From positions 5,303,028-5,367,027 of the forward strand of contig OY969772.1 of NCBI GenBank assembly GCA_963702935.1: a stretch of DNA of 64,000 nt. Reading direction: 5' to 3'. Positions within the stretch are counted from its first letter, which is position 1; every line of letters begins with the position of its first letter. A program made the position numbers and the translations under genes. The DNA comes from DAOTWA01 sp963702935 (GTDB taxonomy: Bacteria; Chloroflexota; Anaerolineae; Anaerolineales; Anaerolineaceae). Shown here piece after piece: positions 29,422 through 39,544 of this stretch. The notes beneath the pieces are model-generated. The model searched no databases. It was not told where the DNA came from and saw only the letters and a list, made by a program, of their open reading frames with translations.

Positions 29422-29446
29422 TCCGGCGCGCCGGGAACGCGCCGGA
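29422..29446. terminator. GC-rich hairpin after the dehydrogenase
   Basis: TCCGGCGCG (29422-29430) pairs with CGCGCCGGA (29438-29446). It lies 48 bases after the stop and lacks a T-tract. The gap 29375-29654 holds this hairpin and an AT-rich stretch with TATAAT (29523-29528) likely to be part of the next promoter. Confidence 0.45.
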
Positions 29447-29654
29447 CGCCGATTCGCGCCGGACCTATCGCATCTGTAAGGTCCTATCAATTTAGTTGAA
29501 ACTGTTATATAATAATTCAGGCTTATAATGGTTATTGAGACGGTATTTTTTAGAAATCGAATCTAACAGGTTGATGAGGTGGGTTTATTCTGCCTTCTAA
29601 ATCAGTGGGGAAAATCAATGCAGCATTGTTATCAGTTTCGACGGGAGGCTATTT

Positions 29655-31405
29655 GTGGCGGAGACTCTACCCAATTCCTCAACCGACCAACCGATCGTGA
29701 GCGTATTAGAGGCCTTGCCCGAAAAAATCCTGAAACCCCCGCCAACGATGCCGAGCTACCGGTAGAAACAGCCGGTGTAGGGGACGTTAAAGGGGGTGGC
29801 GCTTCTACGGGACAGGAACGGCTTTCTTCTGACGGATGGGTCAGGCGGGGAGTCAACAACATCGTTTTCTCTTTTCGAGAGTGGAAAAGCCTGCAAAAGC
29901 AGATCCACTCCATGTCTGCATTGGTGGCCAAGAAAGATTGGGACGTCATCGAGGGCCTCAACTATTATCGCATCGTGCTCTCCGGCGTCACCTTCAAATC
30001 GGGTAAGGTAGACCAGGAGATCTGGGATCTCCATAACCAGGTACAAACCCGCATTCCCGAGCTCAGCGAAAAGACACGCAAGCTGCCGCTCTTTCTGTAC
30101 ACCAACAAAACGTTGCGGAGAATTCACTTAGAGTGGTTCAATCTCGTCGATCTGCAAGACCACCTCTTAGACGCGCTGGCGAAAGCCCCCAAATCCGTCG
30201 ATTTCTATAATCGCATCCACCTGGCGCGCATCAAGAAGCGCGAGCAAGAAGTGCGCGACGCTGAGATCGCCAAGCGCAACGCGCAGGCCAAAGAAGCCAT
30301 CGAGCGCGCCCTGGCCAAGCTGGGCGACCACAACTCGACTGGCAAATCCTTGACCTCCGGCTCAAAAATCTTACGCCTGGAAGACGCCAACGTCTACTGG
30401 AACCAGCGCCTGGTGGAGATCACCAGCCTCGAGCGGAGCAGCAACCTGGAGCCGGATGAGGTCATCCGCGTGCTGCAAAATCTCCAGGAGACGATCAACG
30501 ATGCGCCCGGCATGGCCCAACGCGTAAAAGAAGTCGAGGTGATGTTCGTGCGCCTGATCTCCATGCACGACGAGCTTTCCGCTTACGGGAAGAACCTCAT
30601 CCCCCAGGAAGACCTGGCGCGCGCCCTGATCACCATGCAGGACGAAGTCCCCAAGCTGTGGGCCACGGGCAACTGGGACAAGCTGCGCCGCTCCCTGAAC
30701 GACGTCTCCAGCTTCGTAAAATTCTACGACCTGCCGGTGCGCTCAGAGCTCTCTATGGCCGAACGGCGCAAGCCCGGCATGTCTCGCGCCATCCTGATGG
30801 GCGCCAGCCAGCTCCCCATTGGCCAGATGACCCCGCTCATCCGCTCGTTGGTGTCGGCCATCGACGCGCGCGACCGCTTCATGCGCGGGCATTCCGACAC
30901 CGTCGCGCGCCTGGTCGTACAGACTGCCAAACGTCTGAACTGGGAACAGGAAGACGTGGAAATGCTCGAGATCGCCGCCCTGCTGCACGACGTGGGCAAG
31001 ATCCTCGTTCCGGAGGACGTGCTGAACAAGACCGACCCGCTCACCCCGGATGAGTGGAAGACCATTCAGATGCACCCTTATAACGGAGCGCGCATCGTCA
31101 AATCTCTCGAGCCGCTCAACCGCATCATCCCCTGGATCTATCACCACCAGGAGCGTTGGGATGGGGGCGGTTATCCGGATGGGCTGGACAGAAAGTCGAT
31201 CCCGCCGGGCGCGCGGATCATCGCTATCGGCGAGGCTTTCACCGTGATGACCACCGATTCTCCCAAGCGCAAGGCGCTATCCACCGCAGACGCCCTGGGC
31301 GAAGTGGTGCACGGGTCAGGCTCGCAGTTCGATCCGGAAGTCACGGCCGCTTTTGTCGAGGCCGTGGAAAACTCACAGCACGAAGCTGGAGAAGCATCTT
31401 CCTGA
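29655..31405 (+). CDS. HD-GYP domain protein (cyclic-di-GMP phosphodiesterase type), probable N-terminal frameshift
   Basis: About 583 residues. The C-terminal HD-GYP domain shows RGHSDTVARLVV, EIAALLHDVGKILVPEDVL (HD), HPYNGARI and WDGGGYPDGL (GYP), the full metal-binding set expected for cyclic-di-GMP hydrolysis. The N-terminal 400 residues are largely helical with a charged coiled coil (KKREQEVRDAEIAKRNAQAK). The frame of the domain can be opened to 29579 or 29618, but GTG at 29655 has GGGAGG six bases upstream and encodes VAETLPNSSTDQPIVSVLEA, which reads as real protein. That frame joins the main one if one C is missing from the C5 run at 29736-29740. Confidence 0.75.
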
Positions 31406-31422
31406 AAAGGGAATAGGACTCC

Positions 31423-31725
31423 ATGACCAGAGTACAGCCCACCATTCATTACGCCCCTGAATTGTGCGCTTTTTGCAGCGGCAACGGCGGCGGTCGCTGC
31501 CGCGACGGGGAGATATACGACCGTTGCCCGGTATGCAAGGGGATTGGCACCGTCCTGGTAGCCCAGGTCGCCAAGAAATGCGCTTTCTGCCACGGTGAAG
31601 GGGGAGGCTCTTGCCGGGACGGCTACATCTACGATGTATGCCCGGTGTGCAAGGGCACGGGCTGGGCCTACGTTCTGGAAGAGGATGAGCCTGCCCCAGG
31701 CCCGGTTGGCCGAGATAAGATCTAA
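31423..31725 (+). CDS. Small protein with two DnaJ-type zinc-ribbon repeats
   Basis: 100 residues, almost wholly two tandem copies of a CxFCxGxGGGxCRDGxIYDxCPVCKGxG module (CAFCSGNGG near residue 15 and CAFCHGEGG near 53). The CxxCxGxG spacing resembles DnaJ central zinc-finger repeats, so each copy probably binds one zinc. There is no J-domain. It starts 17 bases after the HD-GYP gene and is probably in the same operon. Function unknown. Confidence 0.65.
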   Translation: MTRVQPTIHYAPELCAFCSGNGGGRCRDGEIYDRCPVCKGIGTVLVAQVAKKCAFCHGEGGGSCRDGYIYDVCPVCKGTGWAYVLEEDEPAPGPVGRDKI

Positions 31726-31733
31726 ATCTGAAT

Positions 31734-32400
31734 TCAATCCACGGAAGTATCGGTGCGCTCGGTGCGCTGGCTGATGGCGCTACGGATGTGAGCCTGCAAT
31801 AAGGCCCACACCTGCGGCCGTTCCTGCTGGCAATGCTGCAGAAGCTGTTGCAGGGGCGCATAAGGCTGCTTCAGAAGCAGCGCTTTGGTGTCGTCCGGAA
31901 GCTGGTAGTGCACGCGCGAAAACACTTTCAGCTTTTTCTCCTCCACTCGTTTCAACAATCCGCGTTGAGCCATGCCGGCCTTGACCCTCTCCACCACACT
32001 CAGCCACGGGTTGGGGGTATCTTCGCGCAGCAAAGCGACCAACAGATTCGAGACCTCGTTCCTGCCTTTGTTGGCCAACAAATTGCTGGCCAATGGATAG
32101 ATCGAAGCCTCCAGGCGCCCCTCCGTCCAGGGGATATACTTGCGGTCCGGCTCGACGTACAGGCTGTTGGCGCGCGTCATGCCCAATAAGACCTTCTTCT
32201 GGCGCACTTCCAGGCGGATCGCCCCGGCCTGTTCGTTGGCCAGGAGCGCAGAGACCAAGATGGCCTGAGCCAACTGCACGGCGGAAACTTCCTGGCTCCC
32301 CCTGTAAAAGCCGCACCTTATCCAAAAGGGTGCCTTTTCCGGCGAATGCTTCTCCATTTAATAGAACCAGCTCGCTGGGAGAAAGTTGTGTAGGCAGCAT
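31734..32400 (-). CDS. GPP34-like hypothetical protein, one frameshift
   Basis: About 221 residues after repair. From MLPTQLSPSELVLLNGEAF (ATG with GGAAGGA upstream) the frame runs to about 32312, then changes to the frame beginning FYRGSQEVSAVQLAQAIL. One extra base at GTG-CG(G)C-TTT explains it. The order (SxxELVLL, then AILVSALLANEQAGAIRLE, then NPWLSVVERVKAGMAQRGLL) resembles GPP34 (Golgi phosphoprotein 3) domains found in some bacteria, but this is a weak match by eye. Soluble, no membrane segment. Confidence 0.45.
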
Positions 32401-32664
32401 GAGGTCCTTCCCTTGTGCGTAGTTAGCTTCGAGGCGCTCAACACAATAGTTGCATCTCGGCAGGAGAATTGATTTCTCTGGAACGCGAAACGGGTAAATC
32501 ATACCAGAGTTTTGAAAATCTGGTCGTAGTTCCACGGAGGTCTTGTTCGATCTCTCGGTTGCCACAACCCCCCCGGTTGGGTATGCCCGGCGCGACCAGC
32601 TCAATGTCTACACGCATCCGGCGGCTCCGATAGGGAGAGCCATGCCGCTATCCAGCCTGGCGAG

Positions 32665-33264
32665 CTAAGCCTCTCCCCAGGCCAGCGTTTCGGCGCGCTG
32701 GAATTCTTCAGGAGTGTTGACGTTCATAAACGCCGTTCCGGAAGGATCGTAGTGTGCGATCTCTTCAGGGGTGAGCTCGCGCACTTTGACAGCCGGGAGC
32801 CAGGAAGTCATGCGCATCAAATGGGCCTCCAGTGAGCCCTGGATAACCGGCCGGCACGCCTCACGGCGATAGATGCTGTGCAAGGGTTCCAATCCATCCA
32901 CCGGATGGGGGATGACCACGTCGGCCCCTTCTTCTTCCAGGAGGCTATACTGTGCCTGAAGCAAAGTCGGGCTGGCAAAGGGCATGTCGCAGGCCAACAC
33001 GGCCACTACAGGCTGGCCGGCGACGCTGAGCGCGGTGTACAGCCCTCCCAGATTTCCTCGTCCGGGGAGGATGTCGGCAAAGAGCGGCACCTTCAAGAAA
33101 CGATAGGGCTGCGGGTCGTTGGTGATGACCAGCACCTCGTCGGCCAGGGGTGAGACGCGCTCGACGATGCGCGCGATCAACGGTTGGCCTAAAAAAGGCA
33201 TCAAAGCTTTGTTCTGGCCCATGCGCTGCGACTGGCCGCCAGCTTGAATGACGATACTCAACAT
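32665..33264 (-). CDS. mobA: Molybdenum cofactor guanylyltransferase
   Basis: 199 residues from ATG (a TTG at 33282 adds six). It transfers GMP from GTP to molybdopterin to make the guanine dinucleotide cofactor. VIQAGGQSQRMGQNKALMPF is the nucleotide-transferase loop with the signature Lys; LACDMPFASP carries the metal-binding Asp. Length is normal. No other molybdenum-cofactor gene is in the window. The 264-base gap to its left (32401-32664) shows no gene. Confidence 0.88.
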   Translation of the reverse strand: MLSIVIQAGGQSQRMGQNKALMPFLGQPLIARIVERVSPLADEVLVITNDPQPYRFLKVPLFADILPGRGNLGGLYTALSVAGQPVVAVLACDMPFASPTLLQAQYSLLEEEGADVVIPHPVDGLEPLHSIYRREACRPVIQGSLEAHLMRMTSWLPAVKVRELTPEEIAHYDPSGTAFMNVNTPEEFQRAETLAWGEA

Positions 33265-33394
33265 AGTCGAGATTATACTCAATAAAGCCGTGTATTCTGG
33301 CCGGGAAATCAGAACGGGTTGGGGTGAACTGAACCTGCTCGCAGCTCAAGCCATCTACGGCTACTTGCCGCAGGCCGGGCGTTCCTTTTCCCCC

Positions 33395-33422
33395 TTGACC
33401 TTTGTCATGAAATTGCTATACT
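33395..33422 (+). promoter_or_regulatory. Putative promoter of the signalling cluster
   Basis: TTGACC (33395-33400), 16 bases, TATACT (33417-33422). A hairpin GATCGCC-TGAC-GGCGATC (33480-33497) stands in the leader, and AGGAGGGG precedes the ATG at 33523. Confidence 0.55.
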
Positions 33423-33522
33423 TTTGTCAGCCGACCTTGGCAAGTTTTGTTTACAATGGAGATACAAGATCAATCGCCTGATCGCCTGACGGCGATCTAT
33501 CAGCGCAGCAGGAGGGGAAGGC

Positions 33523-36500
33523 ATGGGAAAGCCCTGTTTAGCCGTCTTATGGGTAAAATATCGAGATCTTCATTTCTCCGAACTGGTAGAATCTCTAGAA
33601 AAAAGCAACAATTTCCGCATCGACCTGGCCGACAGCAATGACCGGGCTTTGCAGTTACTCGCGACTTCAAAAGAGTTATACGATGTGGTGCTGATCGACG
33701 CCCGCCCCCTGGAAGAGGATGGGGTCGAGCTGGCTCAATGCTTGCACAAAGACTGGCCCGACTTTGAGTGCATCCTGCTGGTCGAAAGAGGAGGCGATCG
33801 TACGCCGGCAAGCCCTGAAGCTGGGAGTATTTCGCACCTTCGAAGATCCCATCCGGCCCGAGGATCTGTTGATGAACCTGCGCGTGGCGGCCATCCATTC
33901 CCGCCAACGCCGGATCATGCGAGCCATCCTTTCTGAAACTGACTTCGACGAGATTCTGGACAGTATTCTGGATACTACCGCGGCTTTGGTCGAGGCAGAC
34001 GAAGCCTGCATCCTGATAAAAGAGCCCGAGTCAGAGCGGCTGCACCGTTACCCGGCTTCTTACCCAGGGCAGGTATCCTGCAAGCGCATCTTCAAAGGAG
34101 TGGATCTCTGCCGGAGCATCCTGCGTACAGGCGATGTGGTCGTCGTACCCGACGTGCTGTCAGATCCACGCGTGGATGAGCGCTTCGCCGCCACCGGCAT
34201 CCGCTCCTTTGTAGCCGTACCGGCGAATTTCAATAATCAAAGGGTGGGGGTATTGTATGCCTTTTATCGCGCACCCAGAGATTTTGAAAGGCAAGGTCTC
34301 GTTCCCCTGTTGGATGCTCCCGCGCAGCTCGCGGGCCAGGCGATCACCAATCTTCGCCATTTCGCCCGAACTCAGTCCCAAAGTAATTACATGACCAGCC
34401 TGATCGCCACCAGCCAGACCCTGACCCAGGCGCGAACGGACGAGGAGCAATTCGAGCTGGCCTGGAAATATGCTTCGACACAGCTCAAGATATCCACGTT
34501 CTTTATTGGCCTGTACGACCCCAAGGCAGACAGTATCCACTACGAAATGGTCTACGACCGGGGCAAGCCGGGCCATTTAGAGCCCCGTCCCCTGGGCAAG
34601 CAACGCCGCGAATGGGGCGTCAGTGGTCTGGTGGTCAAGCTTGGTGAGGAAATGTGCTGGCCCACCTTCGAAGAAGGCGTGCGCATCTGCCAGCAGCACC
34701 ATATTCAGCCCGTCCAGGTCGGGACTCCCTGCCAGTCCTGTTTCTATCTGCCTTTAAAAAGAGGCGACCAGGTGCTGGGGGTGATCTCGATCCAGAGCTA
34801 CGTCCCTTATGCTTTCGACGACGCCATCAAGGATGCCTTTCGATCGCTGGGCAGCCTGTTAGTGGTCGGGATGGAGAAGAACAGGCTCTACAAAGAGGAG
34901 ATGAACCGGCGCAACGAGGCCGAAATCCTGCGTCAGGCTGCGCTCCAATTGGGCTCCAACCTGGATATGGAAAATATCACCTCGACGACCCTCGAGGAGC
35001 TGCGCAAGGTCGTGCCGTATGATTGCGCCTCTGTGCTGCTCTTTGAAGGCGAGCAGTTCAAGGTCGTAGACTGTCGCGGCTTTAGAGACCCGGCCAGGCT
35101 CAAAGGATCGAGCATGCCTATCCAGGAGAGCGACCGCTACCAAAGGATCTACGCATCCGGGCAGCCGCTCAATCTGGCAAACGCTCCCGGGGATTACCCG
35201 GAGCTGGACTGCCCGCCCTATAACGAGCCTGCCATGCAGAGTTGTTTGAGCGTGCCGATCATGATCGGTGGAGAATGGCTCGGCCTGCTCGATATTCACC
35301 ATCATGAGGCCGGATTTTTCACCCACGACCACGAAAAGCTGGCCCAGGCTCTGGCAGCCAACATCGCCCTGGCGATCCGCAACGCCCAATCGCTGCAAAG
35401 CACCCAGCAGACCAGCAAATACATCCAATCCGTATTCGAGGCCAGCACAGAGATCCTCTCGGCCCCCGATTCCATGCAGGCGCTGAAGAGGATCGTCGAC
35501 ACGGTGTGCAAAGCCGCTCACGCCATGCGCGCGCACGTGATCCTGATGGAGGGAGGTCTGCCTCCCCGCCTCCTGGTCCAATCGGGCTTCGGGCAAGAGA
35601 TCGAAGCTGCGATCACGATCCGCGACGACGGCATAAGCTGGCAGGTCTTCCATTCGAAGATCCCCTACTATAAACCGCGCATCCTCGAAAAGGACCCGGA
35701 AGTGCATCCGGAAATGTTCGCGCAGGGCGTTCGGGCCGTGGCCTGTTTGCCCCTGGTGATCGGCGAAAAATCCATCGGGGTCTTGTGGATCCATTTCGCC
35801 CAACCGCACGAATTCACGGGCCTCGAGAAAAATATCTTATGGCTGTTTGCCAATCAATCCTCCGTTGCCTTTGACCGCATCCATTTGCTCGAGGAAGTGA
35901 CCAATGCACGCGACGAAGTGGACCAGGTCGCCAGGAAGCTGACCGAAGATTCCTACGATGCCTCTCTGAAGGCTATCGTGGCGGCCGTCCGCAAGGTGAT
36001 GAGCTGCGACTCGGTGACCCTCTACGGGTACAATCAAGACCGCGATGAGTTCGAGTTCCCACCTACCCTGCTGGGCGTGAACGACTCCACTTCCGTGATG
36101 GCGCTGCGCAGGGTTTCCAAGCACTCGATCTTATGGCGAGTGCTGGAGCTGGATCAATATCACAAATCAGAAGACGCCCAAAATGACCCCCTCTTGATGG
36201 GCAGCTTCGAGCGCATGGAAAATACCTCCCCCTTCGTCGCGCGAGAAGGCATCCAGGCTTCACTGGGATTCCCTCTGAAAATTGGCGCCCGCAAAGTGGG
36301 AGTCATGTTCATCAATTACTATCACAAGCACAGTTTTACGTCTCACGAGCTGATCAACGCCGGCCTGTTTGCCAACCAGGCTGCCGTGGTCATTCAAAAT
36401 GCCCAATTACAGAAGGAGAGCACTCACCGAGCTGCCCTGTTGAGGGCGCTGAGCGATGCGGACCTGGTGGCCAATAATGACCTGGAGCTAGACGAGATTC

Positions 36501-38275
36501 TCAAGCAAATTGCCAAGAAAGCCCTGGAGCTGACGGGCCGGTTCGGGAGATCGGCCAGCCTGTGCAACCTCTCTCTGCTGGAAGGTCCTCGATTAAAATC
36601 CCACGCCATCTACCCCGAAGGCATGAGCGGCGCCACCCAGGAAATCGACCTGAACTCCTCGAAGATCGGCATCACCGGCCAGGCCGCGAAGAGCGGAAAG
36701 ACTTAACTGGTAAACGACGTCTTGCTTCTGGGGCCAGACAGCAATTACGTGGTATTCGATGCAGACACTCGCTCGGAGCTGGCCGTTCCCATTCTTGTAG
36801 ATGGGAAAGTGCGCGGGACGATCAACGTCGAGGCGCATAGCCCGGATGCCTTCGACGAGGAAGACGAGCGCTCCTTAGAAGCGCTGGCCATTCAGGCCGG
36901 CGTCGCCATCAAGAACGCAGAGCTGATCCAGCGGGACCACGGCATCGAAAAGACCATCCCCACCATGGCCGGAGCGATCAGCGCCCAAATCGCCTCCCTG
37001 CCGCCGGAACAGGTGCTGCAAATGATCGTGGATACGATCCGCACTTACGCCGGCGCGTGGAGGGCCGTGGCGCTGGTGATCGACCCGGTAGCGGACGAGT
37101 ACCGGGTGCTGGCCCAATCGGGCTTCGAGCCGGAATCGGATGCTGAAATTCCTATTCGCCCGGAAGGGGTATCGATGCAGGTGGTACGCGAGCAGGAAGC
37201 CATCTACCTGGATAATCTACAGCCAGGCAACCCCAAGGTACATCCCAAGACGATCCAGCAAGGAGCCAAAGCAGTGGCCTGTCTGCCACTCAAGGTAGAG
37301 GGAAAAACGATCGGGGTGCTGTGGGTCCACTTCCGCGACCAACGCCAATTTACAGACGTAGAAAAAAGCGCTATGGAATTCTACGCGACCCAATCAGCGC
37401 TGGTCTTCGACCACGCTCAAAAATTGGAAGAAGCCCGGCGTACGCGGCAGGAGCTGAACGCCAGCAACACTTTGTTGTGGATGAACATGATCAGCAGCAT
37501 TTGGCGCCACTCTATCGAAAATAACGCCTACGTGATCAACGATACGGTCGAGCTGCTCGACGATATCCTGGAAATGGGAGACCCGGATAAGAACGTGCTC
37601 AAGATGAACCTGGCAGTCATCCAGGAACAGGCCAAGAAGATCATGGAAAAGCCCATTACCTCGCCACTTTCCGCAGAGGAGGGCATTTGCAATATTGCCA
37701 TCAATAGGCTGATCGAGGAACGGCTCACCCAGTTGTGGATGAATCCAAAATACCAGATCGCTCACTTAGAGCTGGACCTCGAACGGAGCAAGCCCATCTA
37801 CGTGCGCGCCTGTCCGGAATGGCTGACGCGGGCATTGGACGTTTTGATCGACAACGCCGTGAAGGCTACCACGCAACAGCTTGATCCACAACCCGGGCGG
37901 AAAGTAATCGTCTCGACCCGCGAAGTCGAAGCGATCAAGCATAACGAGTTTCGCAAGGGGCTGCGCAGCCGCCGCTGGGCCCAGATCATCGTTTCGGATA
38001 ACGGCCCGGGCATTCCCAAAGCTGTCAGAGAGTACGTCTTGAGAGAGCCTGTTCCCAAGCAGAAAAATGAGCGTGGATTGGGATTAGGGTTGTTGATGGC
38101 GCGTGTGATCGTTCAGGTGTACGGGGGAGACATTCAACTTCTCAAAACAGATTTCGAGCGGCACGCAGATGGCAATCGTGCTGCCACTGCTGCCATAAGC
38201 CTCCAGCAGGCGAGTGTAGGACGAGAGTCCGGGTTTCCAAAAGGAGGTGAACGATGGAAAGCAAATTCCTGCTAA
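33523..38275 (+). CDS. Multi-GAF sensor histidine kinase with N-terminal receiver-like domain; one frameshift and one in-frame stop
   Basis: About 1,580 residues if repaired. Order: a receiver-like domain (about 1-125; DVVLIDARPLEEDGVELA, aspartate present), about seven GAF domains in tandem, a short helical segment with a possible H-box (SSIWRHSIENN), and a HATPase domain with N box DNAVKAT, G1 VSDNGPGIP and G2 GLGLGLLMA. A frame change at 33784 (GTC-(G)-AAA, one extra G) joins CILLV to KEEAIVRRQALKLG. A TAA at 36704-36706 interrupts GAF six (KSGKT-stop-LVNDVLLLG); CAA-to-TAA would explain it. There is no membrane segment, so it is a cytosolic sensor. It heads a cluster of receiver proteins. 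Confidence 0.78.
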
Positions 38276-38655
38276 TCGGCGAACAGGTGGATATAAACTG
38301 GATCGAGATGCTGGCGCGCGCGCTAGCTCCCTTGGGGTCGCTCAGCGTCCTCCCGGCCACCGGGCTGGAGCAGGTAGATTGGCAAGGGATTCGCCTGGTA
38401 TTCGTAGACGCGCTCAGTATAAGCGATATGCCCAAGATGATCCGGGCTCTCCGCCAGCGTAAGGACGACTTGCGAATTATCGTGGTCACGTACTCGCCAA
38501 CCTGGACGAGAGCCCTCGAAGCAAAGCAAGCCGGAGCTTCACAATACGTGGCCAAGTCATTAGGGGAAGAGGATGTGCGTAAGCTGGTCGATACGGTGCT
38601 CAAATCTCCGGTTCCACCCCTTTCAAATGAGGCAACCAAGGGAGAAGAAAAATGA
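38254..38655 (+). CDS. Receiver-like single-domain protein
   Basis: 133 residues. The fold is receiver-like (FLLIGEQVDINWIEMLARAL, then RLVFVDALSISDMPKMIRAL, IIVVTYSP and QYVAKSL): the phosphoacceptor-position Asp in LVFVDA and the C-terminal Lys in VAKSL are kept, but the acidic pair after the first strand is missing (GEQVD). It may be a pseudo-receiver. Its ATG lies inside the kinase gene, 22 bases before that gene's stop, with a near-perfect Shine-Dalgarno AAAGGAGGTGA. It overlaps the next start (ATGA). Confidence 0.65.
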   Translation: MESKFLLIGEQVDINWIEMLARALAPLGSLSVLPATGLEQVDWQGIRLVFVDALSISDMPKMIRALRQRKDDLRIIVVTYSPTWTRALEAKQAGASQYVAKSLGEEDVRKLVDTVLKSPVPPLSNEATKGEEK

Positions 38656-39536
38656 AACGGGAAAAGATCCTGTTTGCCGATAACAACGCCGAATTCCTGC
38701 GCACCCGGACGCAGTTATTAAAAGACAGCGGGTACGATGTCGTCGCGGTTGGCTCGCTGGAAGACGCCCGAGACCAGTTGGAGCAGCCCAATTTCGACCT
38801 GGCCATCCTGGACCTCAGGTTGGAGCGAGACAACGACGACGAAGACATCTCCGGCCTGAGATTGGCTCAGGAAAAGGCGCCTTTACTGCCCAAGATCATC
38901 CTGTCGAAATATCCTTCCGTCCGAGCCGTACGCGAGGCGCTCAGGATCGGTCCGGACGGCATTCCCCCGGCGGTCGATTTCGTCAGCAAAGGCGACGGGA
39001 TGGAAGCGCTGAGGCCGGCCATCCGTCGCGCCATGGGATCGAACCTGGCCTGGCTGCGCAGTGTGCGGGACACAGACGAAGACCTGCGGCGCGACTACCG
39101 TGAAGCTCAAGGTCAGGCGCGGTTAATGTTCGTGCTCTCTATGGTCTTTATCCTCATCGGCACGTTATTCCTGTTTCTCAGTCTGGCCGTTGTCATCAAC
39201 TTGATGAGCCAAAGCCAGCCGAATTTCATCTGGATGACGCCTTCTGCCGGGCTCTTGACTGCCATTGGCGGCGTCATCGGACAAACGGCCGGCGTGCTGT
39301 TCTTCCGCCGCGTGGATACGGCCAACAACCGCATCAAGCATTATCACGACGAGCGATTGGCCGGCCAACGCTTTGAGATCTTGCTAAACGCCAGTGAAGA
39401 CCTGGGGAGCCACAGCGATGCCTGCCGGCTACAGGTGGTACAGGCGGCCATCGCGAGCTGGATAGGGCCGCTCCCGGGGCACGAGGAGAGGGCTTCCCAC
39501 ACCACGCCCACCCCGCCTATGCATTCCAAAGAGTAG
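38652..39536 (+). CDS. Receiver domain fused to a two-helix membrane domain (TRADD-N-associated-type)
   Basis: 294 residues. Residues 1-130 are a receiver domain: ILFADNNAEFLRTRTQLLKD, LAILDLRLERDNDDEDISGL (phosphoacceptor Asp) and DFVSKGDG (Lys). A charged helix leads to two membrane helices at about 158-182 and 196-222. The tail FRRVDTANNRIKHYHDERL, RFEILLNASEDL then resembles the membrane domain that accompanies TRADD-N modules in bacterial conflict proteins (CyanoTRADDas_TM-like). A receiver with a direct membrane output is unusual. The match to that family is by eye only. Confidence 0.6.
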   Translation: MKREKILFADNNAEFLRTRTQLLKDSGYDVVAVGSLEDARDQLEQPNFDLAILDLRLERDNDDEDISGLRLAQEKAPLLPKIILSKYPSVRAVREALRIGPDGIPPAVDFVSKGDGMEALRPAIRRAMGSNLAWLRSVRDTDEDLRRDYREAQGQARLMFVLSMVFILIGTLFLFLSLAVVINLMSQSQPNFIWMTPSAGLLTAIGGVIGQTAGVLFFRRVDTANNRIKHYHDERLAGQRFEILLNASEDLGSHSDACRLQVVQAAIASWIGPLPGHEERASHTTPTPPMHSKE

Positions 39537-39544
39537 GTTTTCTT

